A DNA stretch of 64,000 nucleotides from Betaproteobacteria bacterium HGW-Betaproteobacteria-16 (GCA_002840835.1 PHCQ01000022.1:1-64000), one strand, 5' to 3'; numbered from the stretch's first letter, positions 9,914 to 22,775 are shown. Numbers and translations: made by a program. The notes: generated by a model from the letters alone, not told the origin.

Positions 9914-12900
9914 ATGCAATTGCCTGAAATCTCGATTCGCCGCCCGGTGTTTGCCACCGTGCTCTCGCTGCTGGTATTGCTGGTCGGCATGGTGTCCTTC
10001 GACCGGCTCACCGTGCGGGAGTATCCGCAGATTGACGAACCGACCGTGACGGTGAGCACCCGGTTGGGTGGCGCCTCCAGCGAGGTGATCGAATCCCAGG
10101 TGACCAAGGTGCTGGAAGATTCCCTGGCAGGCATCGAGGGCGTGGACATCATCACCTCGATCAGTCGCCAGGAGCAGAGCCAGATCACGGTGCGCTTCAA
10201 GCTGGAGCGCGACCCCGATTCGGCCGCCGCAGACGTGCGCGACAAGGTCAGTCGCGTGCGCCAGCGATTGCCCCAGGACGTGGATGAACCGGTGATCGCC
10301 AAGGTGGAGGCCGATGCCCAGCCGGTGATCTGGCTCGCGCTGAACTCCGACGTGATCACGCCGTTGGAACTCAGCGATCTGGCCAATCGTTTTGTCAAGC
10401 CGCGACTGCAGACGGCACCAGGTGCGGCCGATGTGCGCATCTTCGGCGAGCGTCGCTACTCGATGCGGATCTGGCTCGACCCGGACCGCATGGCAGCCTA
10501 CAACCTGACCGTGCAGGACGTGGAAGATGCCCTGCGTCGCTCCAATCTGGAGGTGCCAGCCGGACGCATCGAAAGTGCGTTGCGGGAATTCAACGTCACC
10601 GCTGCCACCGACCTGCAAACGCCGCAGCAGTTCAACGACGTGATGATTCGCAATGTGAACGGGCAGGCGATCCGGATCGGTGACGTGGCGCGCGTGCTGC
10701 AGGCACCGCAGGACGAACGCACTTCGGTCCGCTACAACGGCCGCGATGCGCTCGCACTGGGCGTCATCCGGCAGGCCACCGCCAACCCACTGGAACTCTC
10801 CGCAGGTGTGCGGGAAATGCTGCCGCGCATTGAGGAAGACCTGCCGGACGGCGTGCGCGTGGAGGTCGCCAACGACAACTCCGCCTTCATCGATCGTTCG
10901 ATCAAGGCCGTCTACACCACGATTGCCGAGGCGGTGGTGCTGGTGGCCCTGGTGATCTTCGTTTTCCTGCGCACGCTTCGCGCCTCCATCATTCCCCTGG
11001 TCACCATTCCTGTCAGTCTGATCGGTTCGTTCGCGCTCATGGCGCTGTTCGGCTTCTCGATCAACACACTCACGCTGCTGGCGCTGGTGCTGGCCATTGG
11101 TCTGGTGGTGGACGACTCGATCGTGGTGCTGGAAAACATCTACCGCCACATTGAAGAAGGCATGAAACCCTTCGAAGCGGCCATCAAGGGCGCGCGCGAG
11201 ATCGGTTTCGCCGTGGTGGCCATGACGCTCACACTGGCAGCGGTGTACGCGCCACTGGCCTTCACACCGGGGCGCACCGGGCGCCTGTTCGCCGAGTTTG
11301 CACTGGCCCTGGCGGGCGCTGTCGTCGTGTCGGGCTTCGTGGCGCTCACGCTCTCGCCCATGCTGTGTTCCAAGCTTCTGCGGCACAACCCCCAGCCTGG
11401 GCGGTTCGATGCGTTCATGGAACGCCAGCTCACCCGGGTCACGAATGGCTACGCCCGTGTTCTGGGTGCTTCACTGCAGGTGCGCTGGATCGTGGTGGGA
11501 GTGATGCTGGCCAGTGCGGTGGGCAGTTGGTGGCTGCTGGGGTCCATACGCCAGGAGCTGGCGCCCATGGAGGACCGGGGAGTGGTGCTGGCCACCATCA
11601 ACGGGCCGGACGGCGCCACGCTGGCCTACACCCGCAAGTACGCTGAGGCCATTGAACATATCGCCAGCCAGTACCCGGAATTCGAACGCGTTTTCACGAT
11701 CGTGGGCAACCCGTCGGTGGCGCAGGGCAGCGTGATTCTGCGCGGCAAGGATTGGGAGGACCGTGACCGGACCACCATGGAAATTGCCCGCGATCTTGCA
11801 CCCAAGATTGCGGCGCTCCCGGGTGTCAGTTCGTTCCCGATCACGCCACCGTCGCTGGGCCAGGGCTTTCGCGAGCGGCCCATCAACTATGTGATCGTGA
11901 CCAGCGACACCTACGAAAACCTCGCCAAGACGGTGAGGCAGTTTCAGGACAGGCTGGCGCAAAATCCCGGGTTCGTTCAGGTGGACACCGACCTTCGACT
12001 GAACAAGCCTGAGATCCGGATGGATGTGGATCGGGAGCGGGCAGCCGACATGGGTGTGGGGGTGGATGTGATTGCCCGCACGGTGGAAACCATGCTGGGG
12101 GGACGCACCGTGACGCGCTTCAAGCGCGAGGGAGAGCAGTACGACGTGGTGGTGCAGACCGTATCTGCCAACCGAAGCACGCCTGAAGACATCGATCGCC
12201 TGTTCGTGCGGGGCAGGGGCGATGCCATGATTCCGCTGGCAGCCCTGGTGACCACACGGGAGGTGGTGGTGCCACGGGAGCTCAACCACTTTGGCCAGCG
12301 CCGCAGCGCCTCCATCACGGCGAACATCTCACCCGACTATTCGCTGGGTGAGGCGCTGCAATTCATGGACCAGGTTGCAGATGAGATCCTGCCCGCAGGC
12401 TACACGACCGATCTCAATGGCCAGAGTCGGGAGTTCCGGAAGTCATCGGGCTCACTGGCCATCGTTTTTGCACTGTCGCTGCTGTTCATCTACCTGGTGC
12501 TGGCGGCCCAGTTCGAGAGCTTCGTGGATCCACTGATCATCATGCTGAGTGTGCCGCTCTCGATGCTGGGCGCCCTGCTGGCCCTCAAGTTCACGGGAGG
12601 TACGCTGAATGTGTTCAGTCAGATCGGACTGATCACCCTGGTTGGACTGATCACCAAGCACGGCATTCTGATCGTGGAGTTCGCCAACCAGATGCAGGAG
12701 CAAGGCATGGACAAGTTGCAGGCCGTGAAGCAGTCGGCTGCGCTGCGTTTGCGCCCCATTCTCATGACGACGGGCGCCATGGTGCTGGGCGCCATTCCCC
12801 TGGCACTGGCCAGCGGCGCAGGCGCAGAGAGCCGGCAGCAGATTGGCTGGGTCATTGTGGGTGGGATGAGCCTGGGAACCCTGCTGACCATTTTTGTTGT

Positions 12901-13009
12901 GCCGACCATGTACTCGTTGCTGGCACGCACCAAAAAACACCTTGATGTCAGCCCGGTGGAAGGCATCTCGCCCGATACTGGAGCCCTGCCGGCCTCAGTC
13001 GTCAAGTAG
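9914..13009 (+). CDS. RND efflux permease (HAE1 family)
   Basis: 1031 aa, N-terminal ISIRRPVFATVLSLLVLLVG, internal ALVLAIGLVVDDSIVVLENIYRH. Confidence 0.96.
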   Translation: MQLPEISIRRPVFATVLSLLVLLVGMVSFDRLTVREYPQIDEPTVTVSTRLGGASSEVIESQVTKVLEDSLAGIEGVDIITSISRQEQSQITVRFKLERDPDSAAADVRDKVSRVRQRLPQDVDEPVIAKVEADAQPVIWLALNSDVITPLELSDLANRFVKPRLQTAPGAADVRIFGERRYSMRIWLDPDRMAAYNLTVQDVEDALRRSNLEVPAGRIESALREFNVTAATDLQTPQQFNDVMIRNVNGQAIRIGDVARVLQAPQDERTSVRYNGRDALALGVIRQATANPLELSAGVREMLPRIEEDLPDGVRVEVANDNSAFIDRSIKAVYTTIAEAVVLVALVIFVFLRTLRASIIPLVTIPVSLIGSFALMALFGFSINTLTLLALVLAIGLVVDDSIVVLENIYRHIEEGMKPFEAAIKGAREIGFAVVAMTLTLAAVYAPLAFTPGRTGRLFAEFALALAGAVVVSGFVALTLSPMLCSKLLRHNPQPGRFDAFMERQLTRVTNGYARVLGASLQVRWIVVGVMLASAVGSWWLLGSIRQELAPMEDRGVVLATINGPDGATLAYTRKYAEAIEHIASQYPEFERVFTIVGNPSVAQGSVILRGKDWEDRDRTTMEIARDLAPKIAALPGVSSFPITPPSLGQGFRERPINYVIVTSDTYENLAKTVRQFQDRLAQNPGFVQVDTDLRLNKPEIRMDVDRERAADMGVGVDVIARTVETMLGGRTVTRFKREGEQYDVVVQTVSANRSTPEDIDRLFVRGRGDAMIPLAALVTTREVVVPRELNHFGQRRSASITANISPDYSLGEALQFMDQVADEILPAGYTTDLNGQSREFRKSSGSLAIVFALSLLFIYLVLAAQFESFVDPLIIMLSVPLSMLGALLALKFTGGTLNVFSQIGLITLVGLITKHGILIVEFANQMQEQGMDKLQAVKQSAALRLRPILMTTGAMVLGAIPLALASGAGAESRQQIGWVIVGGMSLGTLLTIFVVPTMYSLLARTKKHLDVSPVEGISPDTGALPASVVK

Positions 13010-13106
13010 CGCACAAAACTGTTGTCTCTCAACCGCAAAAGCGGCGCTTTCCCGCGCCGCGACACGAAGCTCTGCTATCGTTTGCGATTTTTTTGAGGGA
13101 TATCAA

Positions 13107-14249
13107 ATGCTGGCTTTTGCATCTTTGCGCGTCTGGGCTCGGTGGGTGGTGGCTGCAGGTGCAGTGCTGGCGATCTCCGCAGTTCAGGCACAGGACATTG
13201 TTGTCGGCCAGATTGGTCCCTTCACGGTGTTGCCAGCGCCCGATGCGCATCAGATCAACAAGGGCGCCAAGGCTTACTTTGCCCAAGTCAACGCGCGGGG
13301 TGGCGTGAACGGTCGACGCATTGCATTCTTTGAAGTGGACGACAAATACAGCCCCGATGAATTCGTCCGGCAGTTGGAACTGGCCATGCAGCGCAAACCT
13401 GTTGCACTGCTGTCCCCGGTGGGCTCTGCCACGATGCAGAAGGTGCTGCAGGACAAACTGCTCGACAAGCACGATGTGCTGATACTGAATGCCGTCCCCG
13501 GTGCGGAGGTGTTGCGAGAGCCGGGGCACGCCCGCCTGTTCCACGTGCGCGCGGGGGACCGCCAGCAGCTCGAGAAGATAGTTCAGCACGCACGGACGCT
13601 GGGCGTTTCACGTCTGCATGTGCTGCACCAGAACATACCGATTGGCACTTCGGGGCTTGAAATGGTCCAGTCGGCGGCGCAGGACGCACCGGCAATGGAA
13701 GTGGCGGCCACCGAGTCCGGGCCGGAAGAGGCCGCCATTGCGGCCGCTGCCAAGGCGGTTGCAGCGGGCAATTCGCAGAGCGTGGTCACCATCGGCTCCC
13801 CCAAATTCATGGCAGACGCGATTGCCCAGTTGCGCCGTGCCAACGTCACGCAGCAGATATTTGCCTTGTCGTATGTGCCTCCGGGCTTGATTGCCCGGCT
13901 GGCCGGCGAAGAGGCCGCCCGAGGCGTGGGCATTGCCCAGACCTATCCCAACCCCATGGGGGGCACGCTGCCCTTGCAGCGCGAGTTTGCTGCGGCCATG
14001 AAGGCACTGGACCCCTCGCTCACCCAATTCAGCGGCTTCCATCTGGAGGGTTACATCGTGGCGCGTGTGCTTGTGGAAGGCCTGCGCCGAAGTGGCTCCG
14101 ACATCCGGCCCGAAACCCTGGCGCGCGGGCTTCGTGCTGCCGGAGAGATGGACTTCGGCGGCTACCGGGTGAACTTCTCGAAGGAAAACACCGGCAGCGG
14201 CTTCGTTGATATCGGGGTGGTCACCAGCGGTGGGCGACTGCGCTACTGA
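13107..14249 (+). CDS. Branched-chain amino acid-type ABC transporter substrate-binding protein
   Basis: Signal peptide MLAFASLRVWARWVVAAGAVLAISAVQA; Peripla_BP_6-like IVVGQIGPF...INKGAKAYFAQVNARGGVNGRRI. The ORF opens upstream at 12894. Confidence 0.88.
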   Translation: MLAFASLRVWARWVVAAGAVLAISAVQAQDIVVGQIGPFTVLPAPDAHQINKGAKAYFAQVNARGGVNGRRIAFFEVDDKYSPDEFVRQLELAMQRKPVALLSPVGSATMQKVLQDKLLDKHDVLILNAVPGAEVLREPGHARLFHVRAGDRQQLEKIVQHARTLGVSRLHVLHQNIPIGTSGLEMVQSAAQDAPAMEVAATESGPEEAAIAAAAKAVAAGNSQSVVTIGSPKFMADAIAQLRRANVTQQIFALSYVPPGLIARLAGEEAARGVGIAQTYPNPMGGTLPLQREFAAAMKALDPSLTQFSGFHLEGYIVARVLVEGLRRSGSDIRPETLARGLRAAGEMDFGGYRVNFSKENTGSGFVDIGVVTSGGRLRY

Positions 14250-14297
14250 AAGACGTTCACGCGGCGGTGCGATACGCTGCGTTGGTGTTCAAAGGCC

Positions 14298-15647
14298 CTA
14301 GACGGCCCCCTCGAACATCATCACATCCACAGGGTCGCCCACCGCCACATTGCCCTGATGGTGGTGCAGCACGATCAGCCCATTGGCCTGGACCATCGAA
14401 CTCAAGACGCCCGAGCCCTGGTTGCCTGTCGTACGGACCTGCAGAGCGCCCTCGGCAGAGCGGAACACGATGCCACGCTGGTATTCGGTGCGACCGGGCT
14501 TCTTGCGTAAGGGCTCTACGGAATTGGCCTTCAGCATGACCGGTTCACTGGCGCTGCAACCCATGAGGCGAAGCAAAGCCGGCCGAACGAATGCCAGGAA
14601 AGTCACCATGACCGCGACCGGATTGCCTGGCAGGCCGAACAGCACGGCGGACTTGTCCCCTTCTGCGAGTCTGGTGCCGGGCTGCTGCAAGAGTGATCCA
14701 GCACCCGCCGGGAGCTGAGGCGCATCGGTTGGCATGACGATCCGGCCGACCGCCATAGGCCTGCCCGGTCGCATGGCGATGCGCCAGAAAGCCACATCAC
14801 CAAGCTTCTTCATCATGGCCTTGGTGTGGTCTGCTTCGCCCATGCTGACACCACCGCTGGTGATGATGGCATCGGCTCTGGACGCGGCGTCACGAAAAGC
14901 GGCTTCCAGCAGCACTGGGTCATCGCCGACCACACCCATGTCGATCACTTCTGCACCCATTCGGGTGAGCATGCCGAACACGGTGTAGCGGTTGCTGTCG
15001 AAGACGGCACCTTCACGAGGCTCATCGCCCAGGCTCAGGATCTCGTCGCCGGTGGAGAAATAGGCCACACGGATGCGTCTGTAGACCTTCACCGATGGCA
15101 AACCCAGGCTGGCGATCAGGCCGAGGGCGGCAGGTCCCAGCTTTTGCCCTTTGCCGAGTGCGGGTTGCCCCGCCATGAGGTCTTCTCCCAGAAGGCGCCG
15201 GTTGTCGCCAGGCTGCACCGCGTTGGCGGGCAGGGTGACGGCATCTCCCTGCAATTGAACAAATTCCAGAGGGATCACTGTGTCCAGCGCGGGCGGCATG
15301 ATCGCGCCGGTCATGATCTTCAGGCACTCGCCTGTGCCCACCGTGCCTTGCCAGGCCTTGCCTGCGAAGGCGGTGCCCACGACGCGGAGGGTCAAGTCCT
15401 TGCCTGGCGCAAGTTGGCGGCTGTCGAATGCGAAGCCGTCCATGGCCGAATTGTCATGGGGAGGCACGCTGATCGGAGAGATGACGTCTTCTGCCAGTAC
15501 CCTGTCAAGGGCATCCAGAACGTTCACCGACTCACGCTCCGCCACCGGTTCCACCAGTCTGGCGAGAAAGTCGTTGACGCGGTCGGCACTGAGTGACTGG
15601 GGGTCGTATCCCTGAAGTTCAGCCGCGATTTGATCGATCGTTTTCAT
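14298..15647 (-). CDS. moeA: Molybdopterin molybdenumtransferase MoeA
   Basis: VPPHDNSAMDGFA, TSGGVSMGEADHTK, LPGNPVAVMVTF; start at MKTIDQIAAEL. Confidence 0.96.
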   Translation of the reverse strand: MKTIDQIAAELQGYDPQSLSADRVNDFLARLVEPVAERESVNVLDALDRVLAEDVISPISVPPHDNSAMDGFAFDSRQLAPGKDLTLRVVGTAFAGKAWQGTVGTGECLKIMTGAIMPPALDTVIPLEFVQLQGDAVTLPANAVQPGDNRRLLGEDLMAGQPALGKGQKLGPAALGLIASLGLPSVKVYRRIRVAYFSTGDEILSLGDEPREGAVFDSNRYTVFGMLTRMGAEVIDMGVVGDDPVLLEAAFRDAASRADAIITSGGVSMGEADHTKAMMKKLGDVAFWRIAMRPGRPMAVGRIVMPTDAPQLPAGAGSLLQQPGTRLAEGDKSAVLFGLPGNPVAVMVTFLAFVRPALLRLMGCSASEPVMLKANSVEPLRKKPGRTEYQRGIVFRSAEGALQVRTTGNQGSGVLSSMVQANGLIVLHHHQGNVAVGDPVDVMMFEGAV

Positions 15648-15678
15648 GGGGTGCGAAGCGGGTGGCGGTGAAAGGCGC

Positions 15679-16320
15679 TCAGACGCAGTCAGCCGCTCTG
15701 GGGTTTTCAAGCGCGTGCAACTCGGCCAGCGTATTGGCATTGAAGAATGCCCTGGGATCGTCGGCGGGTCGGTCAAAAGGGACCATCACGGTGCGGTGTT
15801 GCGCGGTCCAGCGATCGATCTTTCGACCGCCACCCTGGGTGAACGCCGTAAGGCTCTCCAGCAACTCGATCTTCAGCAAAGTGAAAACCGGTTGCGCGCG
15901 AAGCTGCCCGTCTTCCTCACGGGCGGCCGCCATGGCGATTTCGGTGTCGTCCTTTTCGAAGGCCTGCGCCAGTCGCACAGCCAGGTCCAGCGGGTACAAC
16001 GGGGTATCGCAGGGCACCGTCAGCAAGAAGGGCGTCTCGCAGCGCTCCAGGCCGGTCATGAATCCGGCCAACGGTCCGGCGTAGTCGTCCAGTGTGTCTG
16101 GCCACACCGGCACCCCGAACGCTTCGTAGGCAGCCAGATTGCGGTTGGCATTGATCATCTGTTCGGCCAGCAGATCGCCTTCCTGCATTTGCAGGCGCAG
16201 CAAGGTGTGCAAGGCCAAGGGGGTACCGTTGAAGTTCTGCAGCCCTTTGTCGGCTCCACCCATGCGGGAGCCGCGACCGCCAGCAAGCACGAGACCGGTG
16301 ATTTGGTGGGAATGGATCAT
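15679..16320 (-). CDS. mobA: Molybdenum cofactor guanylyltransferase MobA
   Basis: [29 protein letters not shown]; between moeA and moaA. Confidence 0.95.
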   Translation of the reverse strand: MIHSHQITGLVLAGGRGSRMGGADKGLQNFNGTPLALHTLLRLQMQEGDLLAEQMINANRNLAAYEAFGVPVWPDTLDDYAGPLAGFMTGLERCETPFLLTVPCDTPLYPLDLAVRLAQAFEKDDTEIAMAAAREEDGQLRAQPVFTLLKIELLESLTAFTQGGGRKIDRWTAQHRTVMVPFDRPADDPRAFFNANTLAELHALENPRAADCV

Positions 16321-16420
16321 TTCAGGGAAGACAAATGGGAGGAAGGACCACAGGCAAAAACAAGGGAGCACCCAAGGTGGGCCTCATAGCGATTCAAGGG
16401 ACCAGCGCGATGCTGTCCGC

Positions 16421-17560
16421 TCATCCGCCGATGTAGCTCATCTCGATCCGCCTGCCAGAGCCGGCAGCCGCGTCTGGTGGAAGGCTTGCTCTCAGCTCCG
16501 AGTAGCGGTCGCGCCTCGGACGCCAGATCGCTGCGATGGCCGCGGCCAATTGTTCGTCCGTGGCGGTGCCTCGAACGAGAGGTTTGAGATCGTGGCCCTG
16601 CGTGCCGAACAGGCACAGGTAGAGTTTGCCTTCGGTTGACAGGCGTGCGCGGTTGCAGTCGCTGCAGAATGCTTGTGTCACGCTGCTGATGACGCCGATT
16701 TCCCCGGCTTCGGTGGCATGTTTGCCGTGCGCATCGGCATAGCCCCAGCGCTCGGCGGTTTCACCCGGCGCTGCCGGGTCGAGCTGGACCAGCGGGAGCT
16801 CCGAGCGGATTCGGGCAATAACTTCGGCGCTGGGCATGACTTCGTCCATGCGCCAGCCATTGGTGGCTCCCACGTCCATGTATTCGATGAAGCGCAGCAC
16901 CACGCCGGAGTTCATGAAGTGGCGCGCCATGGGCAGTATTTCGTGATCGTTGGTCCCGCGCTTGACCACCATGTTGACTTTGATGGGGCCCAGGCCGGCT
17001 TGGCGTGCCGCTTCGATGCCACGAAGCACGTCTTCCACCGGGAAGTCCACGTCGTTCATGGCGCGGAAGATGGTGTCGTCCAGGCCGTCAAGGCTCACGG
17101 TCACGCGCTGCAGACCCGCTGCCTTGAGCGATGCGGCTTTGCGCTCCAGCAGCGAGCCGTTGGTGGTCAGCGTGATGTCCAGCGGATGCCCATCGACCGT
17201 GCGCAACTCGGCCAGTTGCGCGATCAGGATCTCGATGTTCTTGCGCAGCAAGGGTTCCCCGCCGGTGAGCCGGATCTTCTGCACGCCGTGTGCCACGAAC
17301 TGCCGGGCAACCCGGGTGATTTCTTCAAAGCTCAGCAGTGCGTTGTGGGGCAGGTAGGGATAGTCCTTGTCAAAGACTTCCTTGGGCATGCAGTAGCTGC
17401 AGCGGAAATTGCACCGGTCGGTGACGCTGATGCGCAGGTCCCGCAGAGGGCGCCCCAGTGCATCAATGAGCAGGCCTGTCGCAGGTTCAGATGCCGCAGG
17501 AAGTGGCACGGGAATCGCCGCCAGGCGCTGATCAACAAGAGGAATGACTCGTTCCGACAT
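16421..17560 (-). CDS. moaA: GTP 3',8-cyclase MoaA
   Basis: Radical [23 protein letters not shown]-terminal [22 protein letters not shown], terminal GG. Confidence 0.97.
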   Translation of the reverse strand: MSERVIPLVDQRLAAIPVPLPAASEPATGLLIDALGRPLRDLRISVTDRCNFRCSYCMPKEVFDKDYPYLPHNALLSFEEITRVARQFVAHGVQKIRLTGGEPLLRKNIEILIAQLAELRTVDGHPLDITLTTNGSLLERKAASLKAAGLQRVTVSLDGLDDTIFRAMNDVDFPVEDVLRGIEAARQAGLGPIKVNMVVKRGTNDHEILPMARHFMNSGVVLRFIEYMDVGATNGWRMDEVMPSAEVIARIRSELPLVQLDPAAPGETAERWGYADAHGKHATEAGEIGVISSVTQAFCSDCNRARLSTEGKLYLCLFGTQGHDLKPLVRGTATDEQLAAAIAAIWRPRRDRYSELRASLPPDAAAGSGRRIEMSYIGG

Positions 17561-17675
17561 GTGACCATTATGGTGGACCCGAGACCGCATGGTGGAAGCG
17601 AGCCCAGGCGGCATGGGGTCTATCCGTGGCGGCTGCTCACGCCAAGGGCAGGGCCACGCGGTTTCAAATGGTTCG

Positions 17676-18497
17676 TCAGGCCGCTTCGACCTTTATGTAG
17701 AGCTGGGCGTTTTGTTTCAGCCAGTGGCTCGACAAGTCGCTGTTTTGCTGGTTGGGGTGAAACGCTGGTTTGAAATAGGCAAGCCAGGGTTTGAAGGTGC
17801 AACGCAGCAGCCCGTTCCTGCCGAGGAGGTGCCGACCCGCACTGCGCCAGGTGCGCCACTGCCAGAGGGTGCCATCCCGCTTCAGATTGTTTGCCGTCTG
17901 GCGCAGGGTGTCAGTCAGGAAAATGAGAGTGACCCTGCGCATCCAGCGGGTTCGCCAGTCATGGCTTCCACCCAGCCGCTGGTAGAGGTCAAACGCGGTG
18001 CATTTGTGTTCGGCTTCTTCGGCGCTGTGCCATTGCCAGAGGGCCTTCAGTCGCGGTTCACAGCCGTCAAGCAGGGTGGGGTGGGACAGCAACCACTCGG
18101 CAAACAGTGCGGTGAAATGCTCATTGGCCGCCGTGATGGCCAGGCTGTGCCTGGGATCGGTTCCCTCCAGCAGGTGCAGTCGCTTGCGGGCCCGGGGCTC
18201 CCATTCATTGACGAGGCCATGTTTTTCGATTTGGGCGTTGAACAAGGCATGAATCCGCCGGTGCGTGGCTTCCTGGCCGATGAAGCCCTTGATTTCGGTG
18301 TTGAAAGCAGCTTGTTCTGGCTCGGGCAGTTGCTTGAACCCATTGCGCACGGCATCGATGAAGAACTGTTCGCCGACGGGAAAGCTCATGGACAAGGCGT
18401 TGAACCAGGCGGTCAGGAAGGGGTCGCCATTGCACCAGTGGCGGTCGACCGGTTGTGTGAGGTCGATCAGGAGGCGGCGGACAACGAGTGCGGTCAT
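17676..18497 (-). CDS. Metal-dependent hydrolase, PF10118-like
   Basis: [17 protein letters not shown]...EWLLSHP...[22 protein letters not shown] resembles the PF10118 histidine/glutamate pattern. Confidence 0.8.
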   Translation of the reverse strand: MTALVVRRLLIDLTQPVDRHWCNGDPFLTAWFNALSMSFPVGEQFFIDAVRNGFKQLPEPEQAAFNTEIKGFIGQEATHRRIHALFNAQIEKHGLVNEWEPRARKRLHLLEGTDPRHSLAITAANEHFTALFAEWLLSHPTLLDGCEPRLKALWQWHSAEEAEHKCTAFDLYQRLGGSHDWRTRWMRRVTLIFLTDTLRQTANNLKRDGTLWQWRTWRSAGRHLLGRNGLLRCTFKPWLAYFKPAFHPNQQNSDLSSHWLKQNAQLYIKVEAA

Positions 18498-18531
18498 GGA
18501 TGTGTTCAGGAGGTCGGTGAAAAACCAGCGC

Positions 18532-18549
18532 TGGTACCAGTTGGTACCA
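18532..18549. promoter_or_regulatory. Tandem palindromic 8-mers, candidate operator: TGGTACCA-GT-TGGTACCA
   Basis: Two perfect TGGTACCA palindromes separated by 2 nt in the divergent hydrolase/TetR intergenic region. Confidence 0.6.
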
Positions 18550-18676
18550 TGGCACCTTCGACTCTGACGGATGTCGCTGCGCATGTCAATCGAAAACCCG
18601 GCCAGCGGCGCATGATTGCGCAAATGTCGGTAACGGTGCTTCGCGACACATGCATGCGCCTCTACCATTTGCATGG

Positions 18677-19318
18677 ATGAACCAGCCTGTACCCCGTGAA
18701 CCACTCAGAACGCCCAACGAACATCGCTTCAGGCTCTTGAAGGCCATGGCCGATGTGGCTGCCCGTAAGGGCTATGCGGAAGCCACCATTGCAGACATCG
18801 TGCGCGAAGCCGGCGTCTCCAAGCGGACCTTCTACGAAAACTTCGAAAGCAAGGACGCGTGCTTTCTTGAGTTGTACCGGTCGGCCAGCCATGCCGCATT
18901 GCAAGCCCTGCGCTCGTCCCTGGCACCTGACAAGCCATGGCAGGCTCAGGTCGAACATGCCTTGAGTACCTACTTCGCCCATCTGGCGGCTGGGCCTGCA
19001 TTGGTGCGCACGCTGTTCGTTGAAATCCATCAGTTGGGTCCGGCCGGCATGCGGGTCAGGCGGGAAGTCATGCAGCACCTGGCGGACTTCATGCTGGAGA
19101 CGGTCAACGCGCCTCTGGCAGCGCCGTCTGGCAGTCGCCCAACGGGAGAGCCACCCATGGCGCTGAGTCGAACCATGGCGCTGGCCGCCGTGGGAGGCAT
19201 CAACGAGTTGGTGCTGGAGTCCATCGAAAAAGGCGAGACTGAACAACTTCAGACACTTTCGTCGGCAGCCGGCGAGGTGGTCCGCGCGTTGACACACGCA
19301 CACTTGAAGGATCAGTAG
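18677..19318 (+). CDS. TetR/AcrR family transcriptional regulator
   Basis: N-terminal HTH KGYAEATIADIVREAGVSKRTFYENFESKDACFLELY. Confidence 0.93.
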   Translation: MNQPVPREPLRTPNEHRFRLLKAMADVAARKGYAEATIADIVREAGVSKRTFYENFESKDACFLELYRSASHAALQALRSSLAPDKPWQAQVEHALSTYFAHLAAGPALVRTLFVEIHQLGPAGMRVRREVMQHLADFMLETVNAPLAAPSGSRPTGEPPMALSRTMALAAVGGINELVLESIEKGETEQLQTLSSAAGEVVRALTHAHLKDQ

Positions 19319-19343
19319 CGCGACTGGCAGGTGCCAGAAAAGA

Positions 19344-19369
19344 GATCGGCCCGCCGAAGCGGGCCGATC
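19344..19369. terminator. Hairpin between convergent TetR gene and hppA
   Basis: GATCGGCCCGC-CGAA-GCGGGCCGATC, perfect 11-bp stem; no strong T-tract. Confidence 0.6.
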
Positions 19370-19388
19370 AGTGAGTGGGTGTGCCGCC

Positions 19389-21449
<2,061 letters not shown>

Positions 21450-21751
21450 TTATTTCTCCTGCTCGTTTCGACTTGGAGGGGGCAACGCCTCCGGGGATGC
21501 CCCCGCTGCGTTGCTTCCTCGTTGCCGTCTCGGTGCGCCGCGAAGCGGTGGAGAAGGTCGATTGGCCAACGCAAGCAATTTAGCGGGAATTGCGCTTTGT
21601 GGGAAGGCCAAGGTGCCTGGTGAGAATCGATCCGAAGCTGGGAGTAAGGCTGGAATCAGTAAAATCAGGGTAAATCCTAGGGCTTACGTCGACACCTTTG
21701 CGACGCTCGGTCCGCCCGCGACAGTTTTTTTACCAACCTCCAGCAATCAAA

Positions 21752-22288
21752 ATGTCCCTCGACAACGTCACCCCTGGCAACAATGTTCCCGAGTCGTTCA
21801 ACGTGATCATCGAAATTCCGATGAACGCCGACCCGATCAAATACGAAGTGGACAAGGAAACCGGGGCCATCTTCGTGGACCGCTTCATGAGCACGGCCAT
21901 GCACTACCCCACCAACTACGGGTATGTGCCCAAGACGCTTTCAGGTGACGGCGACCCGGTCGATGTGCTGGTGATCACGCCGGTGCCGCTGATTCCTGGT
22001 GTGGTGGTGCCTTGCCGCGCCATCGGCATCCTGAAAATGCAGGACGAAGCCGGCGAAGATGGCAAGGTGCTCGCGGTGCCGATCGACAAGATCCTGTCCA
22101 TCTACACCCAATGGCAAAAACCGTCAGACCTCAACCCGATGCGCCTGAACACCATCCAGCATTTCTTTGAGCACTACAAGGACCTGGAGCCAGGCAAGTG
22201 GGTCAAGATTCTGGGCTGGGAAGGCCCGGAAGCCGCGCACAAGGAAATTCTGGACGGCGTGGCCAACTACAACAAACTGCCAGGCTGA
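21752..22288 (+). CDS. ppa: Soluble inorganic pyrophosphatase (family I)
   Basis: [44 protein letters not shown]. Confidence 0.97.
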   Translation: MSLDNVTPGNNVPESFNVIIEIPMNADPIKYEVDKETGAIFVDRFMSTAMHYPTNYGYVPKTLSGDGDPVDVLVITPVPLIPGVVVPCRAIGILKMQDEAGEDGKVLAVPIDKILSIYTQWQKPSDLNPMRLNTIQHFFEHYKDLEPGKWVKILGWEGPEAAHKEILDGVANYNKLPG

Positions 22289-22311
22289 TTTTTCAATTAG
22301 GTGCTCATGAA

Positions 22312-22354
22312 CAAGGGCCTGCCGGATGTACTCCTGGCAGGCCCTTTTCTTTTT
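22312..22354 (+). terminator. Rho-independent terminator downstream of ppa
   Basis: AAGGGCCTGCC ... GGCAGGCCCTTTTCTTTTT. Confidence 0.85.
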
Positions 22355-22367
22355 CAGCCGGCAGGTT

Positions 22368-22772
22368 TCAGCGTTGCTCTGCGTCGATGTCGCCACGGTA
22401 TTCGATCTTGCCGCGCACGCGAGCTCGCGGGTGCATGTCGATCAGGTCGTCGTAGCTTGCGTCACCGATCAGCGTGGCCGAGCCTGTGATTTCCAGCGCC
22501 TTTCGTGCAATCACCGTGCCGACCACCTTGCCCTCGATGAACACATAGTCGGCTTCGAGCCGGGTGTTTTCGATCACGCCGGTGGCCCCGACATGCAGGG
22601 TGCCTCCGGACTCAAATGTGATGTTGCCCAGCAACCGGCCATCGACCTTGATGCCCTGATCGCTGGCCGTGTGGAAGTTGCCTTCGAACACGGCGCCTTC
22701 TGCAATCAGGCTGGTGATGGCCGTGAGGCGGTCGACAGGAACCAGTCGGGTGGCGGTGGGGTTCTCATTCAT
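22368..22772 (-). CDS. Bactofilin (polymer-forming cytoskeletal protein)
   Basis: Bactofilin/DUF583 beta-helix pattern: LIAEGAVFEGNFHTASDQGIKVDGRLLGNITFESGGTLHVGATGVIENTRLEADYVFIEGKVVGTV. Confidence 0.9.
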   Translation of the reverse strand: MNENPTATRLVPVDRLTAITSLIAEGAVFEGNFHTASDQGIKVDGRLLGNITFESGGTLHVGATGVIENTRLEADYVFIEGKVVGTVIARKALEITGSATLIGDASYDDLIDMHPRARVRGKIEYRGDIDAEQR

Positions 22773-22775
22773 GAA

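Noticed and set aside
17561-17675. Possible Moco riboswitch upstream of moaA
   Set aside because: The gap is short and I could not recognise the conserved Moco-II/riboswitch core or its stems.
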